Assembly (NCBI GenBank): GCA_963777565.1
Contig: CAVZQZ010000009.1
Location: 558,001 to 622,000, forward strand
DNA from: CALMEC01 sp963777565
Lineage (GTDB): Bacteria > Actinomycetota > Thermoleophilia > Miltoncostaeales > Miltoncostaeaceae
Direction of reading: 5' to 3'
DNA: 64,000 nt
The position numbers and the translations under genes were made by a program. How positions within the stretch are numbered: position 1 is the first letter of the stretch; every line of letters begins with the position of its first letter. Below are positions 9,544-17,695 of this stretch, one piece after another. The notes below the pieces were generated by a model. That model searched no databases and was not told the DNA's origin. It worked only from the letters and a program-made list of their open reading frames with translations.

Positions 9544-9951
9544 TCACGCGATGAGGGCGAGCGCCACCCCGCCGCGCGCCGTCCATGCCGCCGTCCGCAA
9601 CCAGCTCGTCGTGACCAACCGCCGGTGAACCGCGCCGTCGAATCCACGTCCCAGCAGCCGGTGGCAGGGCATCTGCAGCGCCGCGGTCGAGAGCCAGATG
9701 ATCGCGAGCAGGCAGATCCCGATTGCCGTGAGGGCGCCAGGCCACGCCGCGAGGAGCAGCAGCGCCGTCGCCGCCTCGACGGTCATCAGCGGCCCCACAA
9801 CGAACGTGGTGCGGTTGGCGTGCCGCTCCTCATAGGCAGGGAAATCACCACCGACGAAGGCGAACAGCGGGTAGTGGACGACCTGCACGAACCAGGCGAC
9901 GCCCGCCATCGCGAGCGTCGCCGCGGCGTGGATCAGGGCAACGGCGTGCAC
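9544..9951 (-). CDS. Small four-helix membrane protein
   Basis: This conserved-looking integral membrane protein has 135 residues. Four hydrophobic segments lie at about 5-30, 50-70, 75-92 and 118-134. The pattern VVHYPLFAFVGG...YEERHANRTTFVVGP followed by a Glu in helix 2 (TVEAATALLLL) resembles uncharacterised bacterial four-helix proteins. I chose GTG 9951 because GGGAGGAAT sits immediately upstream and the in-frame sequence beyond it is low-complexity. It is followed after 22 bp by the renalase-like oxidoreductase, probably as an operon. The function is unknown. Confidence 0.8.
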   Translation of the reverse strand: MHAVALIHAAATLAMAGVAWFVQVVHYPLFAFVGGDFPAYEERHANRTTFVVGPLMTVEAATALLLLAAWPGALTAIGICLLAIIWLSTAALQMPCHRLLGRGFDGAVHRRLVTTSWLRTAAWTARGGVALALIA

Positions 9952-10040
9952 ATTCCTCCCGGCTCGGCTTGGACGACGGCCAATCGTGCCAGGGGCGGTC
10001 CAGCAACGGGTGGGGAACCGACACGCCGGTTCCCCCCGCG

Positions 10041-11441
10041 CTAGATGGAGATCGCGTCCCGCTGGCCGGTCACCTCGGTGGTGAGCTCGTTGACGACGTG
10101 CTTGGCGTCGCCGAAGACCATGAGCGTCTTCGGGTCGAAGAAGAGCTCGTTCTCGATGCCGGCGAACCCGGGGCGCATGCTGCGCTTGATGACCATCACG
10201 CAGGCAGCCTGGTCGACGTTGAGGATCGGCATGCCGTAGATCGGGCTGCTCTTGTTGTGGCGGGCGGCGGGGTTCACCACGTCGTTCGCGCCGAGCACGA
10301 GCACGGCGTCGACCTGGGGGAACTCCGAGTTGATCTCGTCCATGTCGAGCAGCTTGTCGTACGGGACGTTCGCTTCGGCGAGCAGCACGTTCATGTGCCC
10401 GGGCATGCGTCCCGCGACCGGGTGGATCGCGAAGCGCACGTCGACCCCTTCCTTCTCGAGGGCGTCGGCGAGCTCCCGCACCTTGTGCTGCGCCTGTGCG
10501 ACCGCCATCCCGTAGCCGGGGACGATCACGACCGACCGCGACATCTTGAGGATCTCCGCGGCCTCGTCGTATGAGGCGGTGCGAATCTCGCCGGCCTCGC
10601 CGACCTCGCCGACGGTCTCCTGGATCTGGCCGAACGCGCCGAACATGACATTGCGGAACGAGCGGTTCATCGCGCGGCACATGATGATCGCGAGGATCAG
10701 GCCGGACATGCCGTCGAGCGCCCCGGCGACGATCAGGAGCTTGTTGTCGAGGACGATGCCGAGAGCCGCCGCCGAGATGCCGGCGTAGCTGTTGAGGAGC
10801 GCGATTACCGTCGGCATATCGGCCCCGCCGATCGGGATGATCAGGAACACGCCGAACGCGAGCGACAGCGCGATGATCGGCGGGATCAGGCCGGTGCGGC
10901 TCGGGTCCTGCACGAGCAGGATCACCATCGCCACCGCCACACCCAGCACCGCGAAGTTGACGAGGTTCTGCCCCTTGAACACGATCGGGCGCTGCGGCAG
11001 CCACTCCTGGAGCTTCCCCGCGGCCATGAGGCTGCCGGTGAAGACCAGCGAACCGAGGATGATCTCGATGCCGAGCACCGCCATCTCGAACTTCCCGACG
11101 TTGTCGCGCACCAGGTAGTAGTGCGCGGTGCCGACGAGGGCGGCGGCAAGCGCGCCGAACGCGTGGGACAGCGCGATCCGCTGCGGCATCGCGGTCATCG
11201 GCACCTTCAGCCCGAGCGGCACGCCGATCGCCGCCCCGATGAGCAGCGCGACCGCGATCAGTGTGTAGCCCCGGGCGGTGATGTCCGGATTGGCGAGCGT
11301 CGCGCCGATCGCCAGCACGAACGCGGCCTCGCCGGCGAAGATCCCGCGCCGTGCCGTCGCCGCAGACGTCATCCACTTCAGCGAGAGGGCGAAGCCGATC
11401 GCCGAGACGAGGTAGACCAGCTGAACGATGTTGTCCCTCAC
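10041..11441 (-). CDS. pntB: NAD(P) transhydrogenase subunit beta
   Basis: This is the membrane and NADP-binding subunit of the proton-translocating transhydrogenase, which uses proton motive force to reduce NADP+ with NADH. It has 466 residues. Multiple membrane helices span residues 1-260, including SHAFGALAAALVG and IPIGGADMPTVIALLNSYAG. They are followed by the soluble NADP-binding domain III (VVIVPGYGMAVAQAQHKV, DEINSEFPQVDAVLVLGANDVVNP). The ATG overlaps the stop of pntAB by four bases. The gene order pntAA-pntAB-pntB is the three-polypeptide arrangement common in actinobacteria and alphaproteobacteria. Confidence 0.97.
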   Translation of the reverse strand: MRDNIVQLVYLVSAIGFALSLKWMTSAATARRGIFAGEAAFVLAIGATLANPDITARGYTLIAVALLIGAAIGVPLGLKVPMTAMPQRIALSHAFGALAAALVGTAHYYLVRDNVGKFEMAVLGIEIILGSLVFTGSLMAAGKLQEWLPQRPIVFKGQNLVNFAVLGVAVAMVILLVQDPSRTGLIPPIIALSLAFGVFLIIPIGGADMPTVIALLNSYAGISAAALGIVLDNKLLIVAGALDGMSGLILAIIMCRAMNRSFRNVMFGAFGQIQETVGEVGEAGEIRTASYDEAAEILKMSRSVVIVPGYGMAVAQAQHKVRELADALEKEGVDVRFAIHPVAGRMPGHMNVLLAEANVPYDKLLDMDEINSEFPQVDAVLVLGANDVVNPAARHNKSSPIYGMPILNVDQAACVMVIKRSMRPGFAGIENELFFDPKTLMVFGDAKHVVNELTTEVTGQRDAISI

Positions 11442-11764
11442 CGACCCGCCTCCGTCTCCGCGGCGGGCTTGGCGGGTTCACGCTTCTTGAACATCTTGAG
11501 CATCTTGTCGGTGATCAGGAAGCCGCCGACGGCGTTGATCGTCGAGGCGACGACCGCGACGAACCCCATGATCTCGGCGTACGTCGTCTGGGTCTCGCCG
11601 AGGATCACGATCGAGCCGACCAGCGAGATCGCCGACAGCGCGTTGGTGAGCGCCATCAGCGGGGTGTGCAGCAGCTTCGGGACCCGGCGGATCAGTTCGA
11701 GCCCGAGGAAGCCCGCGAGCGCGAAGATGAACAGGCTTGTGATGATGACTTCGTTGGTGAGCAT
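11438..11764 (-). CDS. pntAB: NAD(P) transhydrogenase subunit alpha part 2
   Basis: This is the small membrane part of the alpha subunit, 108 residues. It has three hydrophobic helices (ITSLFIFALAGFLGLELI, LMALTNALSAISLVGSIVIL, IMGFVAVVASTINAVGGFLI) and a short basic tail. Its start overlaps the end of pntAA by one base (TGATG) and its stop overlaps the pntB start, so the three genes are translationally coupled. The split of alpha into a soluble part and a membrane part is normal for this branch of the family and is not a frameshift. Confidence 0.95.
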   Translation of the reverse strand: MLTNEVIITSLFIFALAGFLGLELIRRVPKLLHTPLMALTNALSAISLVGSIVILGETQTTYAEIMGFVAVVASTINAVGGFLITDKMLKMFKKREPAKPAAETEAGR

Positions 11765-12984
11765 CAGGCGGCGGCCTCCTCGGTCGCCGCGGGCGCGGCG
11801 GGTTCGGGCGGTGCGGGGAGCGGATCAAGACCGAGCGCCTCGCGGACGCGCGGATGGACGACCTGCCCGTCGTGGGTCGTGACGGTCTCCTGCACGACCG
11901 CGTCGTCGACGTCGATGTGCAGGGCCTTGTCGCGCACGATCAGCGCGACGAAGTTCGCGACGTTCTTTGCGTAGGTCAGGCTGGCGTCGTGCGGGACGGT
12001 GCCGGGCAGGTTCGTCGGGCCGATGATCCGCACCCCGCCGACCTCGACGGTCTCGCCCGGGCGTGAGCCCTCGCAGTTGCCGCCCTGGTCGGCGGCGAGA
12101 TCCACGATGACCGAACCGGGCGACATCGCCGCGACCATCTCCTTCGTCACGAGCACCGGCGCCTTCGTCCCCTGCACCTGCGCGGTGGTGATCACCACGT
12201 CGCTGCCGGCGACGGTCTTGGTCATGAGCTCGCGCTGCTTGGCGATTTGCTCGTCGCTCATCTGGGTGGCGTACGCCCCGGACCCGGAGCCCTCTTGCCC
12301 GGTCTCGAGCGGCAGCTCGACGAAGCGGGCGCCGAGGCTCTCGACCTCCTCCTTCACCGCGGTCCGGACGTCGTACGCCTCGACGACGGCGCCGAGGCGG
12401 CGCGCGGTCGCGATGGCGGACAGCCCGGCGACGCCCGCTCCGATCACGAAAACCTTCGCCGGCGCGATCGTGCCGGCGGCCGTCGTGAGCATCGGCGTCA
12501 TCTTCGGGAGCTCGGCGGCGGCGAGCAGCACGGCCTTGTAGCCGGCGATGTTCGCCTGGGACGAGAGCACGTCCATGCTCTGGGCCCGCGTCGTGCGCGG
12601 AAGGAGCTCCAGCGCGTACAGCACGGCGCCGCGGTCCGCGACGGCGGCGGCGACCTCCGGAGCTGCTAAGGGGGCGGCCATCCCGATGACGACCTGACCG
12701 GGCCGGAGGCGCTCCCGGTCGGGGCTTTCGGGGTCCCCCCCGAGTACTCGGACGGTGACGAGCACGTTGGCCGCGAGCGCCCCTTCGCGCGAGACGATCG
12801 TCGCGCCCTTGTCGACGTATGCCTGGTCAGCGAAACCGGCGGAGGCTCCCGCGCCGGCCTCGACGAGCACGCGGAACCCGGCCTTCGCGTATCCCGTGAC
12901 CACAATGGGGGTGATCGCGACACGACGCTCGCCCGGGTGCGCCTCTTTGGGCGCGCCAATTGTGAGCGTGCTCGACTGCTCCAT
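11764..12984 (-). CDS. pntAA: NAD(P) transhydrogenase subunit alpha part 1
   Basis: This is the soluble NAD(H)-binding domain I of transhydrogenase, related to alanine dehydrogenase, 406 residues. Diagnostic stretches are APKEAHPGERRVAITP at the N-terminus, QANIAGYKAV, the Rossmann loop VIGAGVAGLSAIATARRLGA near residue 170, and VIVDLAADQGGNCEGSRPGE. ATG 12984 has an AGGGGG element about ten bases upstream and matches the family N-terminus; upstream in-frame sequence is not conserved-looking. It is the first gene of the pnt operon, with about 110 bp of non-coding sequence containing a GGGGGG run upstream. Confidence 0.96.
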   Translation of the reverse strand: MEQSSTLTIGAPKEAHPGERRVAITPIVVTGYAKAGFRVLVEAGAGASAGFADQAYVDKGATIVSREGALAANVLVTVRVLGGDPESPDRERLRPGQVVIGMAAPLAAPEVAAAVADRGAVLYALELLPRTTRAQSMDVLSSQANIAGYKAVLLAAAELPKMTPMLTTAAGTIAPAKVFVIGAGVAGLSAIATARRLGAVVEAYDVRTAVKEEVESLGARFVELPLETGQEGSGSGAYATQMSDEQIAKQRELMTKTVAGSDVVITTAQVQGTKAPVLVTKEMVAAMSPGSVIVDLAADQGGNCEGSRPGETVEVGGVRIIGPTNLPGTVPHDASLTYAKNVANFVALIVRDKALHIDVDDAVVQETVTTHDGQVVHPRVREALGLDPLPAPPEPAAPAATEEAAA

Positions 12985-13166
12985 CTCTTGCGGTCCCCCT
13001 CCAGTAGCCCTGTGCCGGGCCCCTCCAGAGCTTCCCGGCGTCACGTGAGGGGGGTTTCCTACACGACCGCATACCAGGGGTCAACGCTTCGTGCCGTCTG
13101 TTGCGACACTTCGCCGCCAACCCCGGTCCGAATGTCGCGAATCGCGGCGCGGGATCGACGACGGCG

Positions 13167-14183
13167 TCAGCCGAACCCGATGTCGGAGGGTGCGGGGAGC
13201 GGGCTTCCCGGGAGGCCGTCGGCGGGCGTCGCGGCGTTGAACCCGGCGGGTGCCACGTCGTTCGGCCCGTCGGGGTAGAACGACGCGGCGACCGTCTGGA
13301 TCTGCGCCCGCCCAGGGCCGATTTCGAACTGTCCCCCGCCGTACATCCGGATCGCGTTGCGCTCGCAATGCTCGACGCATTCCAGCAGGCGCTCGACGGT
13401 GGCGAAGCGCGACGGCTTGACGTTGCACCAGCCCGTCACCGGGAGGCTGAGCAGGTCGTCGAGGGAGTGCACGGGCGCGTCGAACGAGATCCTGCCGGCG
13501 TGCGCCTGGACGAACGGCGCCATCGGCTCGCCGAGCGGAGGATCCTCGATGATCACGTCGGGGAACGCCTCGGCGACCGCTGCCGAGAATGCGACCGGGT
13601 CGTCCGGGTGACGGTTCCAGTCGCCGGAGTAGTGCCCCTTCAGGTCGACGACCCGCACCCGGCCGGTCGCGGCGATGCGCGCCATGTCCGCGGGGGTCCA
13701 GTCGGCCTGGGCGTCGATCTTGACCTCCAGCTCCGGGTACTGCGCGAGCAGGGGAGCGGGGTCGCCCGCGGGCGAGGCGCAGAAGCGCACCGGCCGGGAC
13801 TCCCGGCCCAGCGCCTGAGCGAAGTCGACGCCGGCCTGCCGCAGCGCGAGGTCGAGCAGGGCGCTGTCGTATGCCCAGCGACGGTAGTCGCGGGCCTCGG
13901 GCACCGATGGCGGCACCGGGAAGAGGTTGATCGCGTCGAGGGCGACGCTCCAATCGGCGAGCGTCCGCCGGCCGGACAGGGCGGGCGGGCCCATCCGCTG
14001 GTGGGCATCCTGGTCGGGCGGCGCGTACGAGACGTCCTCGCCGCGGCCGACTTGCCCGCCGCCGGCGATCAGGACGACCGTCGACACGCGCACCCAGCGC
14101 GGGGTCTCGAACTCGAGCCGCTCGAACGACACCCCGTCGATCTCGACGTCGAGGTTCGCGATGCGGTCGAAGAGTGCGCCCAT
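13167..14183 (-). CDS. Enolase-superfamily protein (mandelate racemase/muconate-lactonising type)
   Basis: This 338-residue protein has the fold signature of the enolase superfamily. EVKIDAQADWTPADMARIA, VVDLKGHYSG, IIEDPPLGEPM (metal-binding Glu), FDAPVHSLDDLL and the lysine motif WCNVKPSRFATVERLLE fall in the usual barrel order. The C-terminal YGGGQFEIGPGRAQIQTVAASFYPDGPNDVAP resembles the substrate-side loops of dipeptide-epimerase- or OSBS-like members. Superfamily members abstract a proton alpha to a carboxylate; the substrate here is unknown. It is transcribed divergently from an FAD monooxygenase with 56 bp between the start codons. Confidence 0.8.
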   Translation of the reverse strand: MGALFDRIANLDVEIDGVSFERLEFETPRWVRVSTVVLIAGGGQVGRGEDVSYAPPDQDAHQRMGPPALSGRRTLADWSVALDAINLFPVPPSVPEARDYRRWAYDSALLDLALRQAGVDFAQALGRESRPVRFCASPAGDPAPLLAQYPELEVKIDAQADWTPADMARIAATGRVRVVDLKGHYSGDWNRHPDDPVAFSAAVAEAFPDVIIEDPPLGEPMAPFVQAHAGRISFDAPVHSLDDLLSLPVTGWCNVKPSRFATVERLLECVEHCERNAIRMYGGGQFEIGPGRAQIQTVAASFYPDGPNDVAPAGFNAATPADGLPGSPLPAPSDIGFG

Positions 14184-14239
14184 GCCGCCAACCTACCGCG
14201 TGGGCGAATTCGTCCGCCGCTTCCGGGTACCCTCGGGCG

Positions 14240-15253
14240 ATGCGCGTCGTGATCGTGGGTGGAGGACTCACCGGCCTGGCCCTAGCCCGGCTCCTGCAAG
14301 GAAACGGCATCGAGCCGATCGTGCTCGAGCGGGGCGCGGCCGGGTCGTGGCCACCGCGTCCGTTCCTGCTCCCGTTCCATGGCTTCGCGTGCCTGCGCGA
14401 AGCCGGGGTGTTCGAGCAGGTGCATGCGGCTGGATGGGAGGTGGCGCCCCGCGGCGACGGCGACCCGGTCGCGATCGCGGTTGCCTTCACGACGGCGGTC
14501 GGGATCGTCGCCGAGGGGATTCCGGTGCGGGCGCGGACCGAGGTCGTCGCGCTCCTGCGAGACGGCGAGCGGGTGGTCGGGGTGCGCGTTCGCGATCCAT
14601 CCGGCGAGCACGACCTCCCCGCGGATCTCGTCGTGGCCTGCGACGGGATCCGGTCAGCGGTACGCGACATGGCGGGCATCCCGGCCGACCTGTACCTGTC
14701 GGACGGAGCCCACATGTCGTTCATGACCGATACGGTGATCGACCGGTCGTTCGCGATGGAGTACCTCTCCGACGGCAGGCAGATCGGCCTGGTCGGCTGG
14801 CCGGAGGGGTCCGCGGGCTGGTGGGACGTCGACCGCGTCGGCCGGGACGCGGCGCTCGCGCCGGGGCTCGACGCCTTCAAGGCCGCCTTCGGCGAGCTGC
14901 TGCCGCCGGCCCGCCCCGCCCTGGCGGGACTCACCTCGATCGACCAGCTCGTCTACCGCGAGATCACGGAGGTGCGTTGCGCGCAGTGGTGGGTGCCGGG
15001 GGTCGTCGTGATCGGCGACGCGGCGCATTTCCTGGGTCCCGAGGCGGGGCTGGGCGCCGGTCTGGGACTCGCCGATGCGCTGGCGCTTGCGACCGCCGTC
15101 GCGCGCAACCGGGATGACCCCGACGCCGCATGCGCCGACTACGAGCACTGGCATGGCCCCATGGTGCGCCCGTACGAGGCCATCGGCGCCGCCGGGGTGC
15201 GGGTCGGCGATCGTCCCCGCCCGCCCGGCGAGCGCTGGCCGCCGCCCGGCTGA
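14240..15253 (+). CDS. FAD-dependent monooxygenase
   Basis: This is a group A aromatic-hydroxylase-like flavoprotein of 337 residues. It has VVIVGGGLTGLALARLL at the N-terminus (GXGXXG), LVVACDGIRSAVR (the DG motif contacting FAD and NADPH) and VVIGDAAHFLGPEAGLGAGLGLADALAL (the GD motif). The start is ATG 14240. The active site is somewhat shortened relative to phenol hydroxylases. It is divergent from the enolase-superfamily gene, which may indicate a shared substrate pathway, but this is inference from position only. No ribosome site stronger than CGGGCGA is visible. Confidence 0.88.
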   Translation: MRVVIVGGGLTGLALARLLQGNGIEPIVLERGAAGSWPPRPFLLPFHGFACLREAGVFEQVHAAGWEVAPRGDGDPVAIAVAFTTAVGIVAEGIPVRARTEVVALLRDGERVVGVRVRDPSGEHDLPADLVVACDGIRSAVRDMAGIPADLYLSDGAHMSFMTDTVIDRSFAMEYLSDGRQIGLVGWPEGSAGWWDVDRVGRDAALAPGLDAFKAAFGELLPPARPALAGLTSIDQLVYREITEVRCAQWWVPGVVVIGDAAHFLGPEAGLGAGLGLADALALATAVARNRDDPDAACADYEHWHGPMVRPYEAIGAAGVRVGDRPRPPGERWPPPG

Positions 15254-15304
15254 GGCACGAGCGAATCGATCGCCACCGGGCGCCGTTGCCGCCGCGACGG
15301 CCCG

Positions 15305-15548
15305 TTACTGCAGGTAGCCCTCGACGGTCGGCTCGTCGCGGGAACTGACGCGATCGGGATCGAGGCCGAAATTCCTCGCGGGCCCGCCGCTGGCGCAGCA
15401 GGTCCCAGAACCGGTCGAGCACGACCTTGACCGCCTCGAGGCGGCGGTGATCCTCGGGTCCGAGGCCGCCCTGCTCGCCCAACCGGAGCAGGCGGTGCTC
15501 CTCGTCCACCAGGCGCTCGATGGTCTCGAGGATCTGTTCGTCGTTCAT
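15305..15548 (-). pseudogene. DUF2630 family protein, one frameshift
   Basis: This small helical protein of unknown function is common in actinobacteria. The N-terminal 60 residues (MNDEQILETIERLVDEE, LGPEDHRRLEAVKVVLDR, WDLLRQRRARE) are in one frame. The family C-terminus FGLDPDRVSSRDEPTVEGYLQ-stop is in the next frame, so one base has been lost or gained in GAGGAATTT near 15380. Because both halves are well conserved, the shift is probably a sequencing indel. It converges on the FAD monooxygenase gene. Repaired length is about 80 residues, normal for DUF2630. Confidence 0.8.
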
Positions 15549-15791
15549 GATGCGATCACCTCGCCGATGCCGGTGTCAGGAATGAGCTTGCCGCCCGAAG
15601 CTTGTCATTTCAGCGTGGCTGGGCGACCGGCCGACTGGCATTGGCCGTCGACAGCCCGCACCGCCGTTCGCCGAGCATCGGCCGGATGCCCCGGTGACCG
15701 CAGCCCGCGACGCGGTTTCCCCGGATGCCGGGCGCCGGGCTGGCTGCGAGCCTCTCCCGGGGACGAGGGAACCGCGACCAGGACGGCCGGC

Positions 15792-16289
15792 ATGGTGCGC
15801 ATCGAGGGCGACATCCTCATCAGCCGGCCCGTCGACGAGGTGTTCGACTTCGTCGCCGACGAGCGCAACGAGCCTCGGTACAACCCGCGAATGCGTCGCG
15901 GGGAGAAGATTTCGGCCGGTCCGATCGGCCTGGGCACGCGATTCCGTGCCGAGACCTCGACCGCGCGGGGAACGGCCCCGATGACCGTCGAGATCACCGC
16001 CTATGAGCGGCCACGGCGGCTGACGTCGTCGACGCGCTGTCCACCATGGACATCCACGGAACCCTCCGCTTCGATTCCGTTCCGGGCGGCACCCGGATGC
16101 GGTGGGCGTGGGAAGTGCGGCCGCGCGGGTTGTGGCGGCTCATGGCTCCGGTGATCTCAACGATCGGGCGGCGCCAGGAGCACGCCATCTGGACCAGCCT
16201 CAAGCGGGTGCTCGAGAGCGGGGACCCGACGCCTCCGACCACCGCCGAACCGGCCGACGCGTGGCGCGTCGCGACATCGGGGTCGATGA
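15792..16289 (+). pseudogene. SRPBCC/polyketide-cyclase-like protein, frameshifted
   Basis: The N-terminus MVRIEGDILISRPVDEVFDF is the first strand and helix of a START-like (SRPBCC) fold, continuing ADERNEPRYNPRM...GTRFRAETSTARG up to about 16020. A frameshift there moves the reading frame so that TMDIHGTLRFDSVPGGTRMRWAWEV and LMAPVISTIGRRQEHAIWTSLKRVLE continue the same fold. The second frame then has no stop, so a second shift near the end is likely; TGA at 16287-16289 lies in the original frame. The coordinates of the 3' end are therefore approximate. Family members bind hydrophobic ligands; the function here is unknown. Confidence 0.65.
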
Positions 16290-16328
16290 TGTCCCCACCT
16301 CGGCCTCGATCCACCCGGAGGGGTGCCC

Positions 16329-16778
16329 ATGTCACGCTACTTGTATGCCCTTCTCCCCCTCGCCGGCGGCGCCTTCATCGCCGCGCAGGCGCCGATCAAC
16401 GCGCGGCTGCGGCTGGCCCTGGCGTCGCCGCTCGGCAGCGGACTCGTGTCGTTCGCGATCGGCACGGCCCTGCTGCTCGGCGCCGTCGTGATCGCGGGCG
16501 AGGGCGGCACGGTCCTCGACGGACTCGGGACCGGCCCCTGGTGGGCTTACCTCGGCGGCGCCTGCGGGGTGGTCTTCGTCGTGGCCACCCTCCTTGCCGC
16601 CCCGCGCGTCGGGGTCACGGCCACCTTCGTTGCCGTCATTGCCGGCGAGGTGGTAGCCGCCACACTGATCGACCGCTTCGGGTGGCTCGGGCAGCCGCAC
16701 ATTCCGCTGACAGGCGAACGCGCGGTCGCCATCGGGCTGCTCCTCGTCAGCCTCGTCCTGCTCGTGCGGCGCAGGTAG
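16329..16778 (+). CDS. DMT-superfamily membrane protein (DUF606/YdcZ type)
   Basis: This is an integral membrane protein of 149 residues with five hydrophobic helices. LLPLAGGAFIAAQAPINARLR at the N-terminus and GACGVVFVVATLLAAPRVGVT in the middle are typical of DUF606/YdcZ inner membrane proteins of the drug/metabolite superfamily. ATG 16329 is chosen over GTG 16323 because GGAGGGG (16316-16322) is correctly spaced only for the ATG. It lies right after the broken SRPBCC gene. The transported substrate is unknown. Confidence 0.85.
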   Translation: MSRYLYALLPLAGGAFIAAQAPINARLRLALASPLGSGLVSFAIGTALLLGAVVIAGEGGTVLDGLGTGPWWAYLGGACGVVFVVATLLAAPRVGVTATFVAVIAGEVVAATLIDRFGWLGQPHIPLTGERAVAIGLLLVSLVLLVRRR

Positions 16779-16943
16779 TACCTCTGCTGCGGCCCGGATG
16801 ACGCTCGGGTTCGATATCGCCGAGGCAGCTCTCCTGCTCCCTCCGCACTTCCGTCGTCGGTCAGCGCGTGGCGAAAATGATCTTACGGGGAGCGCAGGTC
16901 GCCTAATTGCATTCACGGTCGCGGCGAAGGAGAGGCCGATGCA

Positions 16944-17265
16944 GCGAGCCGCTACGCGCCGGGCGCTCGGTACTGGACTTGCTCGGCCTTGCGCAGCGCA
17001 TCCATCGTTTCGTCGACGGTCAGGAGGACTGTCGTTTCGAACGAGCTCAGCGCACCGCCGCCACTAATCGCCAGCGCAACCGCGGCCATGGACACGTTGT
17101 CGGGGGCCTCCCAGAGGTTGTAGCCGTCGTGTGCGCCGAAGGCGTACCAGAACCCGTGGAGCTTCCCACCGACCGACTCGATGTACGACTCGAGCGGCCT
17201 TGCGGCGGTCCTCCGGGTTGCCGATCAGCCTGGCCCACGTCTCCGGCGTGTAGCTGAACCTCGAT
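16944..17265. repeat. GYD-gene direct repeat, copy A
   Basis: This segment of about 322 bp recurs, with scattered substitutions and one-base indels, at 28448-28768 in the same orientation. The left edge is GCGAGCCGCTAC and the right edge is GTAGCTGA. By eye the copies are roughly 90% identical. The copies carry a GYD-domain gene on the minus strand and are broken at different places, so they are old paralogous copies rather than an exact recent duplication. Confidence 0.85.
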
Positions 17266-17279
17266 AGATAGAGCGGCAT
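16952..17279 (-). pseudogene. GYD-domain protein, copy A, one frameshift
   Basis: This is a GYD-domain protein, a small ferredoxin-like dimeric fold of unknown function. It starts MPLYLSRFSYTPETWARLIG at 17279. After a one-base insertion near 17191 it continues in another frame as SYIESVGGKLHGFWYAFGAHDGYN, WEAPDNVSMAAVALAISGGG, SSFETTVLLTVDETMDAL and QYRAPGA-stop. Repaired length is about 108 residues, normal for the family. The N-terminus is intact here, unlike copy B. Confidence 0.75.
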
Positions 17280-17447
17280 CGTCTCTTCCTCTCGTTCACC
17301 GACCCACGCGAGTCGCCGTGGGGCGTCGAAGTATGGCCTGCCCGGACGCTTTCGGAGGATGTCCCGTTCGTCGTGGGACCTCAGCGACCCTCTCCAGTCG
17401 TCCGGGGCGAAACATGGACGTGCTTGCTCATCGCCGAAGCCCCCCGA

Positions 17448-17475
17448 GAGGAAGTGGTCCCCCTCCCGCACCGTC
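17448..17475. repeat. Dispersed 30-bp repeat, copy 1
   Basis: GAGGAAGTGG followed by a CCCCTCCCGCACCGTC block. The same element, with one or two changes, occurs at 20428-20457 and 27896-27926, always in this orientation. All three are in gene-poor accessory sequence and two are preceded by CCGAAG. There is no palindrome and no coding sense that I can defend. Confidence 0.6.
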
Positions 17476-17583
17476 CCCCGCACCGTCCGGGACGCTCCCG
17501 CACCTTCCCGCACCGACAGTGGGGAAAGGGCCCTGCCCTCGCCTCCAATGCCCGGCCAGTTCGGGGGAGCCCCGAACAGTCCG

Positions 17584-17631
17584 ATCCGGACTGTCACGCC
17601 GGAGGTCGCGGTTCGAGTCCCGTCGCTCCCG
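17584..17631 (+). other. tRNA-Asp(GUC)-like 3' fragment
   Basis: The stretch has an anticodon loop CTGTCAC with flanking GCCGGAGGTC, then a T-arm-like GCGGTTCGAGTCCCG and acceptor-like CGCTCCC. This is the 3' half of a tRNA-Asp, but one T-stem base is missing and no D-arm or 5' acceptor strand precedes it. It is instead preceded by a GTTCGGGG...CCCCGAAC hairpin. It is a likely relic of an attachment site of an element integrating at a tRNA 3' end, not a working tRNA. Confidence 0.5.
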
Positions 17632-17695
17632 TTCGAAATTCCCGCCATCGGTACGGTCGGAGACGCGCTTGACGGTCGCTTCAGGCGCAGCCCAT

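Noticed and set aside
9544..11481. A 645-codon frame that would join pntB-antiphase sequence to the small membrane protein
   Set aside because: Only the last 135 codons look like protein; a ribosome site before GTG 9951 fixes the true start.
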